64,000 bases of DNA from Leisingera thetidis (lineage in GTDB: Bacteria > Pseudomonadota > Alphaproteobacteria > Rhodobacterales > Rhodobacteraceae). This document shows positions 9,521 to 18,397 of this stretch, piece by piece. The DNA lies in the NCBI RefSeq assembly GCF_025857195.1, contig NZ_CP109787.1:127501-191500 (forward strand), read 5' to 3'. Each line of letters opens with the position of its first letter. The stretch's first letter is position 1. A program made the position numbers and the translations under genes. Below the pieces are notes generated by a model that did not search any database, was not told where the DNA came from, and saw only the letters and a program-made list of their open reading frames with translations.

Positions 9521-10471
9521 TCACCCCTGCAGGGCGTCCCACATCTCCAGATCGCGCTGCGCGGTCCAGATGCGCGGGGTATCGATGCCGCGGGCCTCGT
9601 CATAGGCGCGGGCGACGTTGAAGGGCAGGCAGTGCTCGTAGATCGCGTAGTCCGCGAACTTCGGATCGCATTCGGCGCGCACCGCGTCCCAGGCCTCCTT
9701 GAGGGTGCCGTTGCGGGCGGCCACCTTGGCCGCCGGGCGGTAGGTGCTTTCGACGAAGTCGCGGGTGTTCTCGATGGCGGCATTGACCATCTTCTTGCCC
9801 ACCAGCGCATCGCCGCGGCCCGGCGCAATGGCGTCGACGTCAAACGCCTTGATGTTGTCGAGGGTGCTGCCCCAGTCGCCGAAATGGCCGTCGCCGCAAT
9901 AGCAAGCCGAGTGGTATTCCACGATGTCGCCGGTGAACATCACGTTCTGGTCCGGCACATGGATCACGATGTCGCCCGCAGTATGGGCGCGGCCCAGGTG
10001 CATCAGGTCGACGCGGCGGTTGCCGAGGTAGACGGTCATGTCGTCGGAGAAAGTGGTGGTCGGGTAGGTCAGGCCGGGAATGCTCTCATGGCCTTCGAAC
10101 AGCCGCGGGAAGCGCTGGAACTCGCTGTCCCAGTCCTCCTGTCCGCGTTCCACCACCATGGCGCGTGCGGTGTCGCCCATGATGATCTGTTGCGCCCCGA
10201 AGGCAGAGGCGCCCAGCACGCGCACCGCATGATAGTGGGTCAATGCCACGTGGGTGATCGGCTTGTCGGTGACGGAGCGCACGCACTCGATCACTTTGTT
10301 CGCGAGCCGCGGGGTGGCCTGCGCCTCAACGATCATCACTGAATCATCGCCGATGATCACACCCGAGTTGGGATCGCCCTCGGCGGTGAAGGCATAAAGG
10401 CCCTCGCCCACTTCGGTGAAGGAGATTTTCTTTTCGCTCATGTCCCCTTGGGACGCGAATGCCTTGGCCAT
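9521..10471 (-). CDS. MBL-fold hydrolase-like protein with altered metal motif
   Basis: A 316-residue protein with a metallo-beta-lactamase fold. The core motif reads THYHAVR (His79, His81) where active members have HxHxDH, so the Asp and third His for metal site 2 are Val83 and Arg84. The later His163 (RAHTAGD) and Asp182 (FTGDIVEY) are kept, but the C-terminal PGHG is PGRG (Arg219). A mononuclear site or non-hydrolytic role is therefore likely. It lies between fahA and the FAD monooxygenase, so it probably serves the same aromatic pathway. The start at 10471 is supported by gaaaggatag upstream. Confidence 0.88.
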   Translation of the reverse strand: MAKAFASQGDMSEKKISFTEVGEGLYAFTAEGDPNSGVIIGDDSVMIVEAQATPRLANKVIECVRSVTDKPITHVALTHYHAVRVLGASAFGAQQIIMGDTARAMVVERGQEDWDSEFQRFPRLFEGHESIPGLTYPTTTFSDDMTVYLGNRRVDLMHLGRAHTAGDIVIHVPDQNVMFTGDIVEYHSACYCGDGHFGDWGSTLDNIKAFDVDAIAPGRGDALVGKKMVNAAIENTRDFVESTYRPAAKVAARNGTLKEAWDAVRAECDPKFADYAIYEHCLPFNVARAYDEARGIDTPRIWTAQRDLEMWDALQG

Positions 10472-10554
10472 GTGTCTATCCTTTCGACGGTGCGCCAGAG
10501 GCGGGGTGCGGGAGCCTCCGGCGGGGGTATTTGATGCAAGAGGAAAAGCGGATC

Positions 10555-11811
10555 TTACCGCTTGAAGGGGTCGTCAAGCGCGGGCAGGACGGTGCCGGTG
10601 CAATCACCGAAGCCGATGGTGTAGCCGTCCCCATTGGCCGCGCCTTTTAGGGTTAGCGTGTCGCCGTCAGCGATGAAGGAGCGTTCCTCGCCACTGTCCA
10701 GCGTCAGGGGTTCCTTGCCGCCCCAGCTGAGTTCCAGCAGAGAGCCGCGGCTTTCCTTGGCGGGACCGGAGATCGTGCCTGAACCCAGCAGATCGCCTGC
10801 GTTCATCGGGCAGCCCGAGGTGGTGTGATGCGCCAGCTGCTGGGCGGCGGAATAGTACATTTCCTTGTAGTTGGTCCGTGCGATGGTGGTCGCCGCTTTG
10901 CCTTCTGGCGCCATGGTGACTTCCAGATCGATGTCATAGAGCATCGGGCCGCAGTCCTTCAGGTGGTCCAGCAGCGCCACCTCGCGCTCCGGCGTGTCAC
11001 AGCGGAACGGCTCCAGCGCCGGCTTGGTGACGATCCAGGGGCTGATCGAGGTGGCGGTCGCCTTGGCCTGGAAGGGGCCGAGCGGCTGGTATTCCCAGGC
11101 CTGGATATCGCGCGCCGACCAGTCGTTCAGCAGCACGTAGCCAAAGATATGGTCGTCGGCTTCCTGCACGCTGATCGGGTCGTCCGACGGCGTGCCGACA
11201 ATCGCGCCCATTTCCAGCTCAATGTCGAAGCGGGCGCAAGGCGCCCAGCGGGGGGCGGCATCATTCGGGCCCTTCAGCTGGCCCCAGGGGCGGCGCACAT
11301 CGGTGCCCGAAACCACGACCGAAGAGGCGCGCCCGTTATAGCCGATCGGGATATGCAGCCAGTTCGGAGGCAGCGCGTTTTCCGGACCGCGGAACATGGT
11401 GCCGACGTTGAAGGCGTGGTTCTTGCCCGCGTAGAAGTCGGTGTATTCGCTGACCGCAAAGGGCATGTGCAGCTCGGCATCAGCGGCCGGAACCAGCAGC
11501 GGTTCCACCTTCTCTCGCTCAACTGCCCCATCGGACAGCAGTGCGGTCAGACGGTCGCGCAGGGCCGCCCAGACGGCGGGGCCTTCCTCCATCAGGTCGT
11601 TCCAGTACGGCACGTCGAACAGCGGCGCATCGCCCAGCTGAACCAGCCCGGCCTCCTCGGCGGCCTGCATGTCCAGGATCATGTCGCCGATGGCAACGCC
11701 GCAGCGCGGCTCGCCGCCCTCAATAGAAAAAACGCCATAAGGCAGATTGTTCAGCGGGAACGGGTGGGTCGCATCGTTGGCCGAGGCCACCCAGGATTTC
11801 AGCAGAGGCAT
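10555..11811 (-). CDS. fahA: Fumarylacetoacetase
   Basis: A 418-residue fumarylacetoacetate hydrolase that cleaves fumarylacetoacetate into fumarate and acetoacetate, the last step of homogentisate breakdown. The catalytic and metal residues are all in place: Asp125 and His132 in DFYAGKNHAFNVG, Glu198 and Glu200 in FDIELEMG, Asp230 in LLNDWSARD and Lys250 in PFQAKATATS. The numbering fits the mammalian enzyme within a few residues. It follows hmgA in the same operon. Confidence 0.96.
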   Translation of the reverse strand: MPLLKSWVASANDATHPFPLNNLPYGVFSIEGGEPRCGVAIGDMILDMQAAEEAGLVQLGDAPLFDVPYWNDLMEEGPAVWAALRDRLTALLSDGAVEREKVEPLLVPAADAELHMPFAVSEYTDFYAGKNHAFNVGTMFRGPENALPPNWLHIPIGYNGRASSVVVSGTDVRRPWGQLKGPNDAAPRWAPCARFDIELEMGAIVGTPSDDPISVQEADDHIFGYVLLNDWSARDIQAWEYQPLGPFQAKATATSISPWIVTKPALEPFRCDTPEREVALLDHLKDCGPMLYDIDLEVTMAPEGKAATTIARTNYKEMYYSAAQQLAHHTTSGCPMNAGDLLGSGTISGPAKESRGSLLELSWGGKEPLTLDSGEERSFIADGDTLTLKGAANGDGYTIGFGDCTGTVLPALDDPFKR

Positions 11812-11877
11812 CGTGTCTCCAGTTTCCGGATCCGAGGGATCCTTTTCATCTTTGCCGGAAATACTCCGGGGGTGAAT

Positions 11878-11912
11878 GGGCCGGACCGGCCCAGAGGGGG
11901 CAGCGCCCCCTC
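11878..11912 (-). repeat. Two palindromes in the hmgA-fahA gap
   Basis: Two adjacent inverted repeats fill part of the 107-nt gap: gggccgg-a-ccggccc (11878-11892) and gagggggc-agc-gccccctc (11894-11912). Neither is followed by a T run on the minus strand, so termination is unlikely. An mRNA-stabilising hairpin pair or a dispersed palindromic repeat is the better reading. Confidence 0.5.
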
Positions 11913-11918
11913 ACCATT

Positions 11919-13274
11919 TCATTTCAGGCCGGGGGTGCCGTCGAATTTTTTCTCAATGTCGTTCCAGCAGTCGATGTAGTCATCCTGCAGCGGCGCTTCC
12001 TTGGCTGCAAATGCGGTCAGATGCTGCGGAAAGCGGGTCTCGAACATGAAGGACATGGTGTTGTCCAGCTTTTCGGGGCCGAGGTTGGAGTTCGATGCCC
12101 CCTCAAACGCATTTTTGTCCGGCCCGTGCGGCAGCATCATGTTGTGGAGCGACATGCCGCCGGGCACAAACCCCTGCGGTTTGGCATCATACTGGCCAAA
12201 GATATTGCCCATCAGCTCCGACATGATGTTCTTATGATACCACGGCGGGCGGAAGGTGTTTTCGGCCACCATCCAGCGCTCGCGGAACAGCACAAAGTCG
12301 ATGTTGGCAGTGCCCGGCATGCCCGAGGGCGCCGTCAGCACGGTAAAGATCGACGGGTCCGGGTGGTCGAACAGGATCGCGCCAACCGGGCAATAGGTGC
12401 GCAGGTCGTATTTGAAGGGCGCATAGTTGCCATGCCAGGCCACCACGTCCAGTGGTGAATGGCCGATCTTGGTCTCGTGGAACTGGCCGCACCATTTGAT
12501 GGTCACGGTCGAGGGCGTCTCGCGGTCCTCGAACGCTGCCACCGGCGCCTTGAAGTCGCGCGGGTTGGCCATGCAGTTGGCGCCGATCGGCCCGCGGCCA
12601 GGCAGTTCGAACTTCTGGCCGTAATTCTCGCAGACAAAGCCGCGGCAGGGGCCGTCCAGCACCTCGACCCGGTAGACCAGCCCGCGCGGGATGATGGCGA
12701 TCTCCTGCGGCGCCAGGTCGAGGATGCCCAGTTCGGTTGCAAACCGCAGCCGCCCCTCCTGCGGCACCACCAGCAGCTCGGAGTCGGCGGAGAAGAAGTA
12801 GCTGTCCACCATTGACTCGGTGACCAGGTAGATATGGCTCGCCATGCCGACCTGGGTGTTCACGTCGCCCGCGGTGGTCATGGTGCGCATGCCGGTGAGC
12901 CAGGTCAGCCCTTCGTCTGAATGCGGCACCGGGTCCCAGCGGTACTGGCCGAGGCTGGTCACCTCATCCACCACATGCGGGGCGGATTTCCAATAGGGCA
13001 GGTCGATCTTCTCGTAGCGGTGCGAGTGCTTGACCGAGGGGCGGATCCGGTAGCACCAGGTCCGCTCCGGCGGATCGGCGGTAAAGGCGGTGCCGCTCAG
13101 CTGCTCGCCGTACAGGCCGTAATTGCACTTCTGCGGCGAGTTCATGCCCTGCGGCAGGGCGCCGGGCAGCGCTTCGGTTTCAAAGTCATTGGCAAAGCCG
13201 GGCATATAGCCCTCGTTCGGCCCTGCAATCGAGGGGGCCTGGATCATTTCATGGGGATCAGCAGGTCGATTCAT
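11919..13274 (-). CDS. hmgA: Homogentisate 1,2-dioxygenase
   Basis: A 451-residue iron enzyme that opens the homogentisate ring to maleylacetoacetate. The iron ligands are His347 and Glu353 in [14 protein letters not shown] and His383 in MLPHGPD, with the same spacing as human HGD (335/341/371). The start has acaggagaaac upstream. It is the first gene of the minus-strand aromatic cluster, transcribed from the promoter at 13301-13329, and is divergent from the MarR gene. No hppD is present nearby, so homogentisate may be supplied from elsewhere or by the FAD monooxygenase of this operon. Confidence 0.97.
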   Translation of the reverse strand: MNRPADPHEMIQAPSIAGPNEGYMPGFANDFETEALPGALPQGMNSPQKCNYGLYGEQLSGTAFTADPPERTWCYRIRPSVKHSHRYEKIDLPYWKSAPHVVDEVTSLGQYRWDPVPHSDEGLTWLTGMRTMTTAGDVNTQVGMASHIYLVTESMVDSYFFSADSELLVVPQEGRLRFATELGILDLAPQEIAIIPRGLVYRVEVLDGPCRGFVCENYGQKFELPGRGPIGANCMANPRDFKAPVAAFEDRETPSTVTIKWCGQFHETKIGHSPLDVVAWHGNYAPFKYDLRTYCPVGAILFDHPDPSIFTVLTAPSGMPGTANIDFVLFRERWMVAENTFRPPWYHKNIMSELMGNIFGQYDAKPQGFVPGGMSLHNMMLPHGPDKNAFEGASNSNLGPEKLDNTMSFMFETRFPQHLTAFAAKEAPLQDDYIDCWNDIEKKFDGTPGLK

Positions 13275-13300
13275 GGCGCGTTTCTCCTGTTGCTGCTTGC

Positions 13301-13329
13301 GGAATATTAGTTGGTTTTGTAACTAACAA
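13301..13329 (-). promoter_or_regulatory. Probable hmgA promoter
   Basis: On the minus strand TTGTTA and TATTCC are separated by 17 nt. The distance to the hmgA start (13274) leaves a short leader with the ribosome binding site. The inverted repeat at 13307 fills the spacer. Identified by eye; no transcription start is known. Confidence 0.55.
13307..13326. promoter_or_regulatory. Candidate MarR operator (inverted repeat)
   Basis: TTAGTT and AACTAA are arranged as a 20-bp inverted repeat with an 8-nt centre, between the divergent hmgA and MarR genes. MarR proteins usually bind 16-20 bp palindromes in such gaps. Binding here would block the hmgA promoter and, being 20 nt before the marR start, could also autoregulate. 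Confidence 0.6.
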
Positions 13330-13345
13330 GGGTGAGGGGGCGCAT

Positions 13346-13786
13346 ATGACAGAAAAAGATGACTTCGCATTGCAGGATTTCCTGCCGTATCTGCTGAATC
13401 GCGCAGCGGAGGAAAGTTCGCTGGGGTTCCAGAAGCACTACAAGAACCGGTACGGAATGCTGCGCACGGAGTGGCGGGTGCTGTTCCATCTGGGCAATTA
13501 TGGCCAGATGACGGCCAAGGAGATCGGCGGGCGTGCCAAGATCCACAAGACCAAGATCAGCCGCGCAGTGGCGAAGCTGGCTCAGAAACGGTTTGTGACC
13601 CGCACCCGTGATGAAAACGACCGCCGTGCAGAACATCTGGCGCTGACCGCGGCAGGAGAAGCAGCCTACAAAGACCTGCGCAAGCATGCATTGGATTTCG
13701 ACACGGGAATGTGTGCCAGATTCACCGCGGGCGAGGTTGCGATTTTGCGGCATATGCTGCGCAAATTAGCAGGGATCGAACCGTAG
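13346..13786 (+). CDS. MarR-family regulator of the homogentisate cluster
   Basis: A 146-residue winged-helix regulator. The DNA-binding part is about residues 45-105, with a helix-turn-helix in MTAKEIGGRAKIHKTKISR and the wing in TRDENDRRAEHLALT, the conserved D-x-R-x3 pattern of MarR proteins. It is transcribed away from hmgA, with an inverted repeat in the shared 71-nt gap. It most likely represses the cluster until an aromatic ligand such as homogentisate or a hydroxyphenylacetate binds; the ligand is inference. Confidence 0.9.
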   Translation: MTEKDDFALQDFLPYLLNRAAEESSLGFQKHYKNRYGMLRTEWRVLFHLGNYGQMTAKEIGGRAKIHKTKISRAVAKLAQKRFVTRTRDENDRRAEHLALTAAGEAAYKDLRKHALDFDTGMCARFTAGEVAILRHMLRKLAGIEP

Positions 13787-13837
13787 ACATCTCAGGCAGT
13801 AATACCCAGATAAGGCAGCGGGATTGAAGGTGGATAC

Positions 13838-15070
13838 ATGATACAGATTGATGTCAATTCTGGCCCGCTGATTGCCTGGCTGATGGAGCAGGGCCTGCAG
13901 GGAGCGCACCAGCAGGACTTGCTGCAGGGTTATTGCCAGCGGCTGGCAGATGCGGGGGTGCCCCTGTGGCGCTTCCATCTGGCACAGCGTGCGTTTCATC
14001 CGAAGTTCGGCGGTATCGGCTTCAACTGGACCCGGGCGGACGGCCTGTCGCATCAGCATTACGAATACCGGGAGTCCCCGCGTGAGGAATGGCTGCGCAG
14101 CCCCTTCTTCCACATTCTGGACCAGGAGTTGGAGGAGTTCCGCGAGAACATCGAAGAGGATGCTCCAGAGCAGTTTCCGCTGCTTGCGGAACTGAGGGAG
14201 CGGGGGGCTACGGAGTATTTCGCCAAGGGCGTGCGTTTTGCACCGCCGGATGCCGAACCGAACGATCCCCGCCACCCGCAGGAAGGCATGCTGGTCTCCT
14301 GGTCCACTGACCGCCCTGGCGGCTTTTCAAACCGGGAGCTGGATCTGATCCGCACCACCCTGCCGCATCTGGGCCTGGCGCTGAAATCCTCCTCCAACCG
14401 GCAGATGGCCAGCGACCTGTTGCAGGTCTATCTGGGCCGGGATGCCGGCCGCCGGGTGCTGTCGGGCGAGATCCAGCGCGGCTCGTCGCAAAAGATCGAC
14501 GCGGTGATCTGCCTGTTCGACCTCAAGGGGTTCACCCGGCTGTCGGAGCGGCTGCCGGGCACCGAGCTGATCGAGATGCTGAACGGCTATTTCGGTCTGG
14601 CGGTGGAAACCATCCAGGCGCATGGCGGCAACATCCTCAAGTTCATGGGGGACGGCATGCTGACCATGTTCAACCTCGGCAGCATCGAGGAAGACGCCCA
14701 CGCAGCGCTGGCCGCGGCGAATGAGCTGTGCGGCAAGGTCCGGGCGTTTAACACTGAACGCGAGGAGCAGGGGTTGCCGACGGCGGGCTTCACCCTCGCG
14801 CTGCATGCAGGTGACATCCTTTACGGAAACATAGGGGCCGAGAACCGGCTCGACTTCACCGTGATCGGCCAGGCTGTGAACCAGACCGCCCGGATAGCCG
14901 GCATGCACCGTTCCGTCGGCCAGAACATCATCATGTCCGAAGACGTGCAGAAGGCGGCCAAGGGCACCAACCACGACCTGGTGTCGCTGGGCCGCTACAT
15001 GCTGCGCGGCGTGGCTGATCCGATGGAGCTCTACACCATCTACCGAGGCAATTGCAGCTGCGATTGCTGA
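13838..15070 (+). CDS. Class III adenylate/guanylate cyclase
   Basis: A 410-residue protein with an N-terminal region of about 200 residues, probably a sensor, and a C-terminal class III cyclase domain (about 215-405). Metal-binding Asp228 (LFDLKGFT) and Asp272 (KFMGDGML) are present, as is Lys268 for adenine recognition. Thr341 (DFTVIG) replaces the Asp of mammalian enzymes, as in class IIIb cyclases, with Asn348 and Arg352 for the transition state. The product is therefore most likely cAMP. No membrane segment is seen. The C-terminus ends in an unusual CSCDC. Confidence 0.9.
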   Translation: MIQIDVNSGPLIAWLMEQGLQGAHQQDLLQGYCQRLADAGVPLWRFHLAQRAFHPKFGGIGFNWTRADGLSHQHYEYRESPREEWLRSPFFHILDQELEEFRENIEEDAPEQFPLLAELRERGATEYFAKGVRFAPPDAEPNDPRHPQEGMLVSWSTDRPGGFSNRELDLIRTTLPHLGLALKSSSNRQMASDLLQVYLGRDAGRRVLSGEIQRGSSQKIDAVICLFDLKGFTRLSERLPGTELIEMLNGYFGLAVETIQAHGGNILKFMGDGMLTMFNLGSIEEDAHAALAAANELCGKVRAFNTEREEQGLPTAGFTLALHAGDILYGNIGAENRLDFTVIGQAVNQTARIAGMHRSVGQNIIMSEDVQKAAKGTNHDLVSLGRYMLRGVADPMELYTIYRGNCSCDC

Positions 15071-15086
15071 CCTGCCTCGGGCGGGG

Positions 15087-15896
15087 TCAGATGCTGACCT
15101 CGACACCGGGCAGGTTCACTTCCTTCATCATGTCGCGCAGTTCCTGCCGCGCGGCGATGTTGGAAATGTTCAGCTGCTTGACGCCGACATCCTTGAGGTC
15201 CAGCAGCGTCAGCCCGCGCGGAAACAGCTCGCGGAAGATCACCCTCTCGGAAAACCCCGGTGCCACGCGGAAGCCGATCCGCTTGGACAGCATGTTGATG
15301 GCGCGTTCCATCTTTTCCTTGTTGACCATGCGCTGAGTGCCGACCCGGTTGCGGATCACGATCCAGTCGATCGGCTTCAGGCCGGCCTGCGCGCGCAGCT
15401 GGCGGGCATTCCAGACCATTTCGGAATAGACAGAGGGGCCGGTGATCTTCTCGCCCTTTTGGTCCACATGGGCCAGAAGGTCGAAATCGACAAAGCTGTC
15501 GTTCAGCGGCGTGATCAGCGTGTCGGCCAGCGAATGCGCCACCTGGCTAAGGCGGGTGTGCGAGCCGGGGCAGTCAATCAGGATGAAGTCATGGCCCGGC
15601 TCCAGCGCAGAAACTGCAGCGGACAGCCGGTGGTCATAGATGTTTTCGCCAGGCTGCAGGCTGGCCGGATCAATGTCCGGCAGCTCGTGCATCTCGATCA
15701 TCGGCAGGTCCAGGCCTGCCTTGCTGCAGAAGTCCCTGCGGTTTTCCAGGTAGCGCCCCATCGAGCGCTGCCGCAGGTCCAGGTCCAGCGCCGCGACCTT
15801 GTGGCCCAACCGGGCCAAGGTGGTTGCAACATGCATGGAAACAGTGGATTTGCCCGCGCCGCCCTTCTCGTTGCCGACGACAATGATATGCGCCAT
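15087..15896 (-). CDS. mipZ: Division-plane positioning ATPase MipZ
   Basis: A 269-residue ParA/MinD-type ATPase. The deviant Walker A is KGGAGKST (residues 11-18, signature Lys11), with Walker B in FILIDCPGS. The sequence matches alphaproteobacterial MipZ throughout, including the IRNRVGTQRMVNKEKM segment. In Caulobacter MipZ forms a gradient from the ParB-origin complex and blocks FtsZ assembly away from midcell. It is convergent with the cyclase gene (16 nt between stops). Its start has gaagggacc upstream. Confidence 0.95.
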   Translation of the reverse strand: MAHIIVVGNEKGGAGKSTVSMHVATTLARLGHKVAALDLDLRQRSMGRYLENRRDFCSKAGLDLPMIEMHELPDIDPASLQPGENIYDHRLSAAVSALEPGHDFILIDCPGSHTRLSQVAHSLADTLITPLNDSFVDFDLLAHVDQKGEKITGPSVYSEMVWNARQLRAQAGLKPIDWIVIRNRVGTQRMVNKEKMERAINMLSKRIGFRVAPGFSERVIFRELFPRGLTLLDLKDVGVKQLNISNIAARQELRDMMKEVNLPGVEVSI

Positions 15897-16006
15897 GTAC
15901 AGGTCCCTTCGCTCGTGCCTTTGGCACGTCTTTATCTTTGGGCCCCTGTATATGCGCAGGATTCCGCCAAGAAAAGCAATGCGCGCAGACTGGTGAAATT
16001 AGTGTT

Positions 16007-18082
16007 TCACCTGTGTTTTGCCGGACCCGCCGGCTTGCGCTTGGGACGGGCGTCGCCGGGTTTTCCAGTCTTGCCACCGGCGGCGCGGGCCTGGTTCTTT
16101 TTGCTGTTCGGCTTGCCGGCGGGCGGCTTGGGGCCTTTGGCCTTGAACGGTTTTGCCGCGGGGGCGCCGGGCCTTGTCATCCGCTTGGACGGATCCGAAG
16201 CGCCTTTGGGTTTCGCCACCACAGCCGGATCGGGCTTCGGGCTGGTTTCCTGCGGACGGCTGCGGCGCGGCTCACGCTCGGACGGCGTTTTGTCAAAGGC
16301 GCGCTTTTCCTGCCAGTCCTTGCGCGGAGGGCGGGAGTCCCGGCTATCGCCGGATTTGGCGTGGTAAGGTTTCGGGCCGTCCTCTTTGCCGCGGTGGGTT
16401 CTGGGCTTGCGGTCGCCTTTGAAACCGCCCTTCGGCCCGCCGGGGCTGCGGCGCGGTGCCGGGGCCAGTTCGGGGGCCTCGGACAGCTGGGTCAGAACAG
16501 CACCCGGTTCCAGCTCGGTCTTGCCGTCCAGCGCCTTCAGGAAGCCATCAACCGCAGCCTCGCTGATTTCTGCAAAGGTCTCGTTGTCCTGCACCCGGAT
16601 CGCCCCGATGGCGTCCCGGTCGATATTGCCGGCCTTGCACAGCATCGGCAGCACCTTGCGCGGGTCGGCGCCTGCTTCATGGCCGCCGGACAGCGAGAAC
16701 CAGACGGAGGGGCCAAAGGCTTTGCGTTCCTTGCGCTCTTTGCGTGGCTCTTCCGCGCCGGCCGGACGCAGGTCTTCCGGCGCCGAGTGGCGGCTGCGGA
16801 ACAGGCGCAGATAGGTTGCTGCAATCTGTTCGGCCGAGAATGTGTTCAGCAGGGTCTGAACGCCCGCCTGCTCGTTCTCAGCGACCGGTTCCTGCCAGAC
16901 CGGATCGGCCAGCATCCGCTCTTCGTCGCGGGCCAGAATGTCGTCGGCGGAGGGCGCTTCGCAATGCTCTGCCGTCAGCTTGGCCCATTTCAGCAGCCGC
17001 AGCGCCTTGCTGCGGGCCTTGGGCGGGGCGATCAGCGCGCTGACGCCCTTGCGGCCGGCGCGGCCGGTGCGGCCGGAGCGGTGCAGCAGGGTTTCGTGGT
17101 TCGAGGGCAGCTCAGCGTGGATCACCAGTTCCAGCCCCGGCAGGTCGATGCCGCGCGCCGCCACATCGGTGGCCACGCAGACCCGGGCCCGCCCGTCGCG
17201 CATCGCCTGCAGCGCGTGGCTGCGCTCGGTCTGGCTGAGCTCGCCCGACAGTGTCACCACCGGCAGGCCGCGGTTGGACAGCCGTGCCGCCAGCCGGTTC
17301 ACTGCCGCGCGGGTGTTGGCAAAGACGATGGCGCTGGGCGCCTCATAGTACCGCAGCACGTTGATGATGGCGTTTTCCGCGTCCGCTTGCGCCACGCTCA
17401 TCAGCCGGTATTCGATATCGCTGTGCTGCTTGGTTTCGCCCGCGGTCTTGATCCGCAGCGCATCGCGCTGAAAGGTCTCGGCCAGGCTGCCAATCGCCGG
17501 CGGCACAGTGGCAGAGAACAGCAGCGTGCGGCGGTCTTCGGGCGCCTCGCCCAGAATGAACTCAAGATCCTCGCGGAAGCCGAGGTCCAGCATTTCGTCC
17601 GCTTCGTCCAGCACAACGCCGCGCACCTGGCTGAGGTCGATGGAGCCGCGCGCGATGTGGTCGCGCAGCCGCCCCGGGGTCGCGGCCACGATATGGGCGC
17701 CGCGGGCCAGCGCCCGGCGCTCGTCGCGCATGTCCATGCCGCCAACGCAGGAGGCAATCACCGCACCTGCCTCGCGGTAGAGCCAGCTCAGCTCGTGTTT
17801 CACCTGCAAGGCCAGCTCGCGGGTCGGGGCAATCACCAGCGCCAGCGGCGCCGCGGCGTCGTCAAATGCCTCTGCCTCTCCCAGCAGGTCCTGTGCCAGC
17901 GCCAGGCCAAAGCCGACAGTCTTGCCCGATCCGGTCTGTGCCGAGACCAGCAGGTCGCGCCCTTCCACGTCGGGCTGGGTCACAGCCTCCTGCACTTGGG
18001 TCAGGGTTTCATATCCGCGCTCTTGCAGTGCGTTGGCCAGGGCTTGTTTCACGAGGAGGGCTGTCTTTCCCGCAAGGCGCAT
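16007..18082 (-). CDS. DEAD-box RNA helicase with DbpA-type RNA-binding domain
   Basis: A 691-residue SF2 helicase. Motifs in order: AQTGSGKT (Walker A), PTRELA, TPGRL, DEAD (VVLDEADEMLD), SAT (LFSATVP), then HRSGRTGRAG of motif VI. After the helicase core lies a DbpA/CsdA-like RNA-binding domain (about 465-530, GADPRKVLPMLCKAGNI) and a long basic, Pro/Lys/Arg-rich tail suited to RNA contact. The likely role is ribosome assembly or cold adaptation. ATG at 18082 has a poor ribosome binding site, and GTG at 18052 is an alternative start. Confidence 0.93.
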   Translation of the reverse strand: MRLAGKTALLVKQALANALQERGYETLTQVQEAVTQPDVEGRDLLVSAQTGSGKTVGFGLALAQDLLGEAEAFDDAAAPLALVIAPTRELALQVKHELSWLYREAGAVIASCVGGMDMRDERRALARGAHIVAATPGRLRDHIARGSIDLSQVRGVVLDEADEMLDLGFREDLEFILGEAPEDRRTLLFSATVPPAIGSLAETFQRDALRIKTAGETKQHSDIEYRLMSVAQADAENAIINVLRYYEAPSAIVFANTRAAVNRLAARLSNRGLPVVTLSGELSQTERSHALQAMRDGRARVCVATDVAARGIDLPGLELVIHAELPSNHETLLHRSGRTGRAGRKGVSALIAPPKARSKALRLLKWAKLTAEHCEAPSADDILARDEERMLADPVWQEPVAENEQAGVQTLLNTFSAEQIAATYLRLFRSRHSAPEDLRPAGAEEPRKERKERKAFGPSVWFSLSGGHEAGADPRKVLPMLCKAGNIDRDAIGAIRVQDNETFAEISEAAVDGFLKALDGKTELEPGAVLTQLSEAPELAPAPRRSPGGPKGGFKGDRKPRTHRGKEDGPKPYHAKSGDSRDSRPPRKDWQEKRAFDKTPSEREPRRSRPQETSPKPDPAVVAKPKGASDPSKRMTRPGAPAAKPFKAKGPKPPAGKPNSKKNQARAAGGKTGKPGDARPKRKPAGPAKHR

Positions 18083-18109
18083 ACCGCCTCAGCGTCAGGA
18101 GAAAAGAAA

Positions 18110-18136
18110 GAAGGCTGCCCGTCCGGGGCAGCCTTC
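18110..18136 (-). terminator. Rho-independent terminator after rpmE
   Basis: An 11-bp stem (gaaggctgccc with gggcagccttc) and 5-nt loop are followed on the minus strand by ttctttctttt. It lies 29 nt past the rpmE stop and ends the rplS-rpmE transcript before the helicase gene. Confidence 0.85.
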
Positions 18137-18164
18137 GGGAGTTTGGCAAAATACGGCAGGCGGC

Positions 18165-18386
18165 TTAGAAGCCCAGGCCTTCGTATTTCTTCTTGAACTT
18201 CGAAACACGGCCGCCGGCGTCCATCAGGCGCGAGGTGCCGCCGGTCCATGCGGGGTGCACAGTCGGGTCGATGTCCAGCGCCAGCTGATCACCTTCGCTG
18301 CCCCAGGTGGAGCGCATCTTGATGATGGTGCCGTCGGTCATTTTGACGTCGATGAAGTGGTATTCGGGATGAGTGTCTTTTTTCAT
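18165..18386 (-). CDS. rpmE: 50S ribosomal protein L31 (bL31)
   Basis: A 73-residue L31 of the alphaproteobacterial type ([16 protein letters not shown] at the start). It has no CxxC pairs, so it is the zinc-independent form. The start at 18386 is fixed by the conserved MKKDTHP and by ggagcggtatc upstream. It follows rplS by 11 nt and ends at a terminator. Confidence 0.96.
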   Translation of the reverse strand: MKKDTHPEYHFIDVKMTDGTIIKMRSTWGSEGDQLALDIDPTVHPAWTGGTSRLMDAGGRVSKFKKKYEGLGF

Positions 18387-18397
18387 GATACCGCTCC

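Noticed and set aside
15938..18196. 752-codon open frame antisense to the DEAD-box helicase
   Set aside because: Caused by high third-position GC of the helicase; sequence has no protein features.
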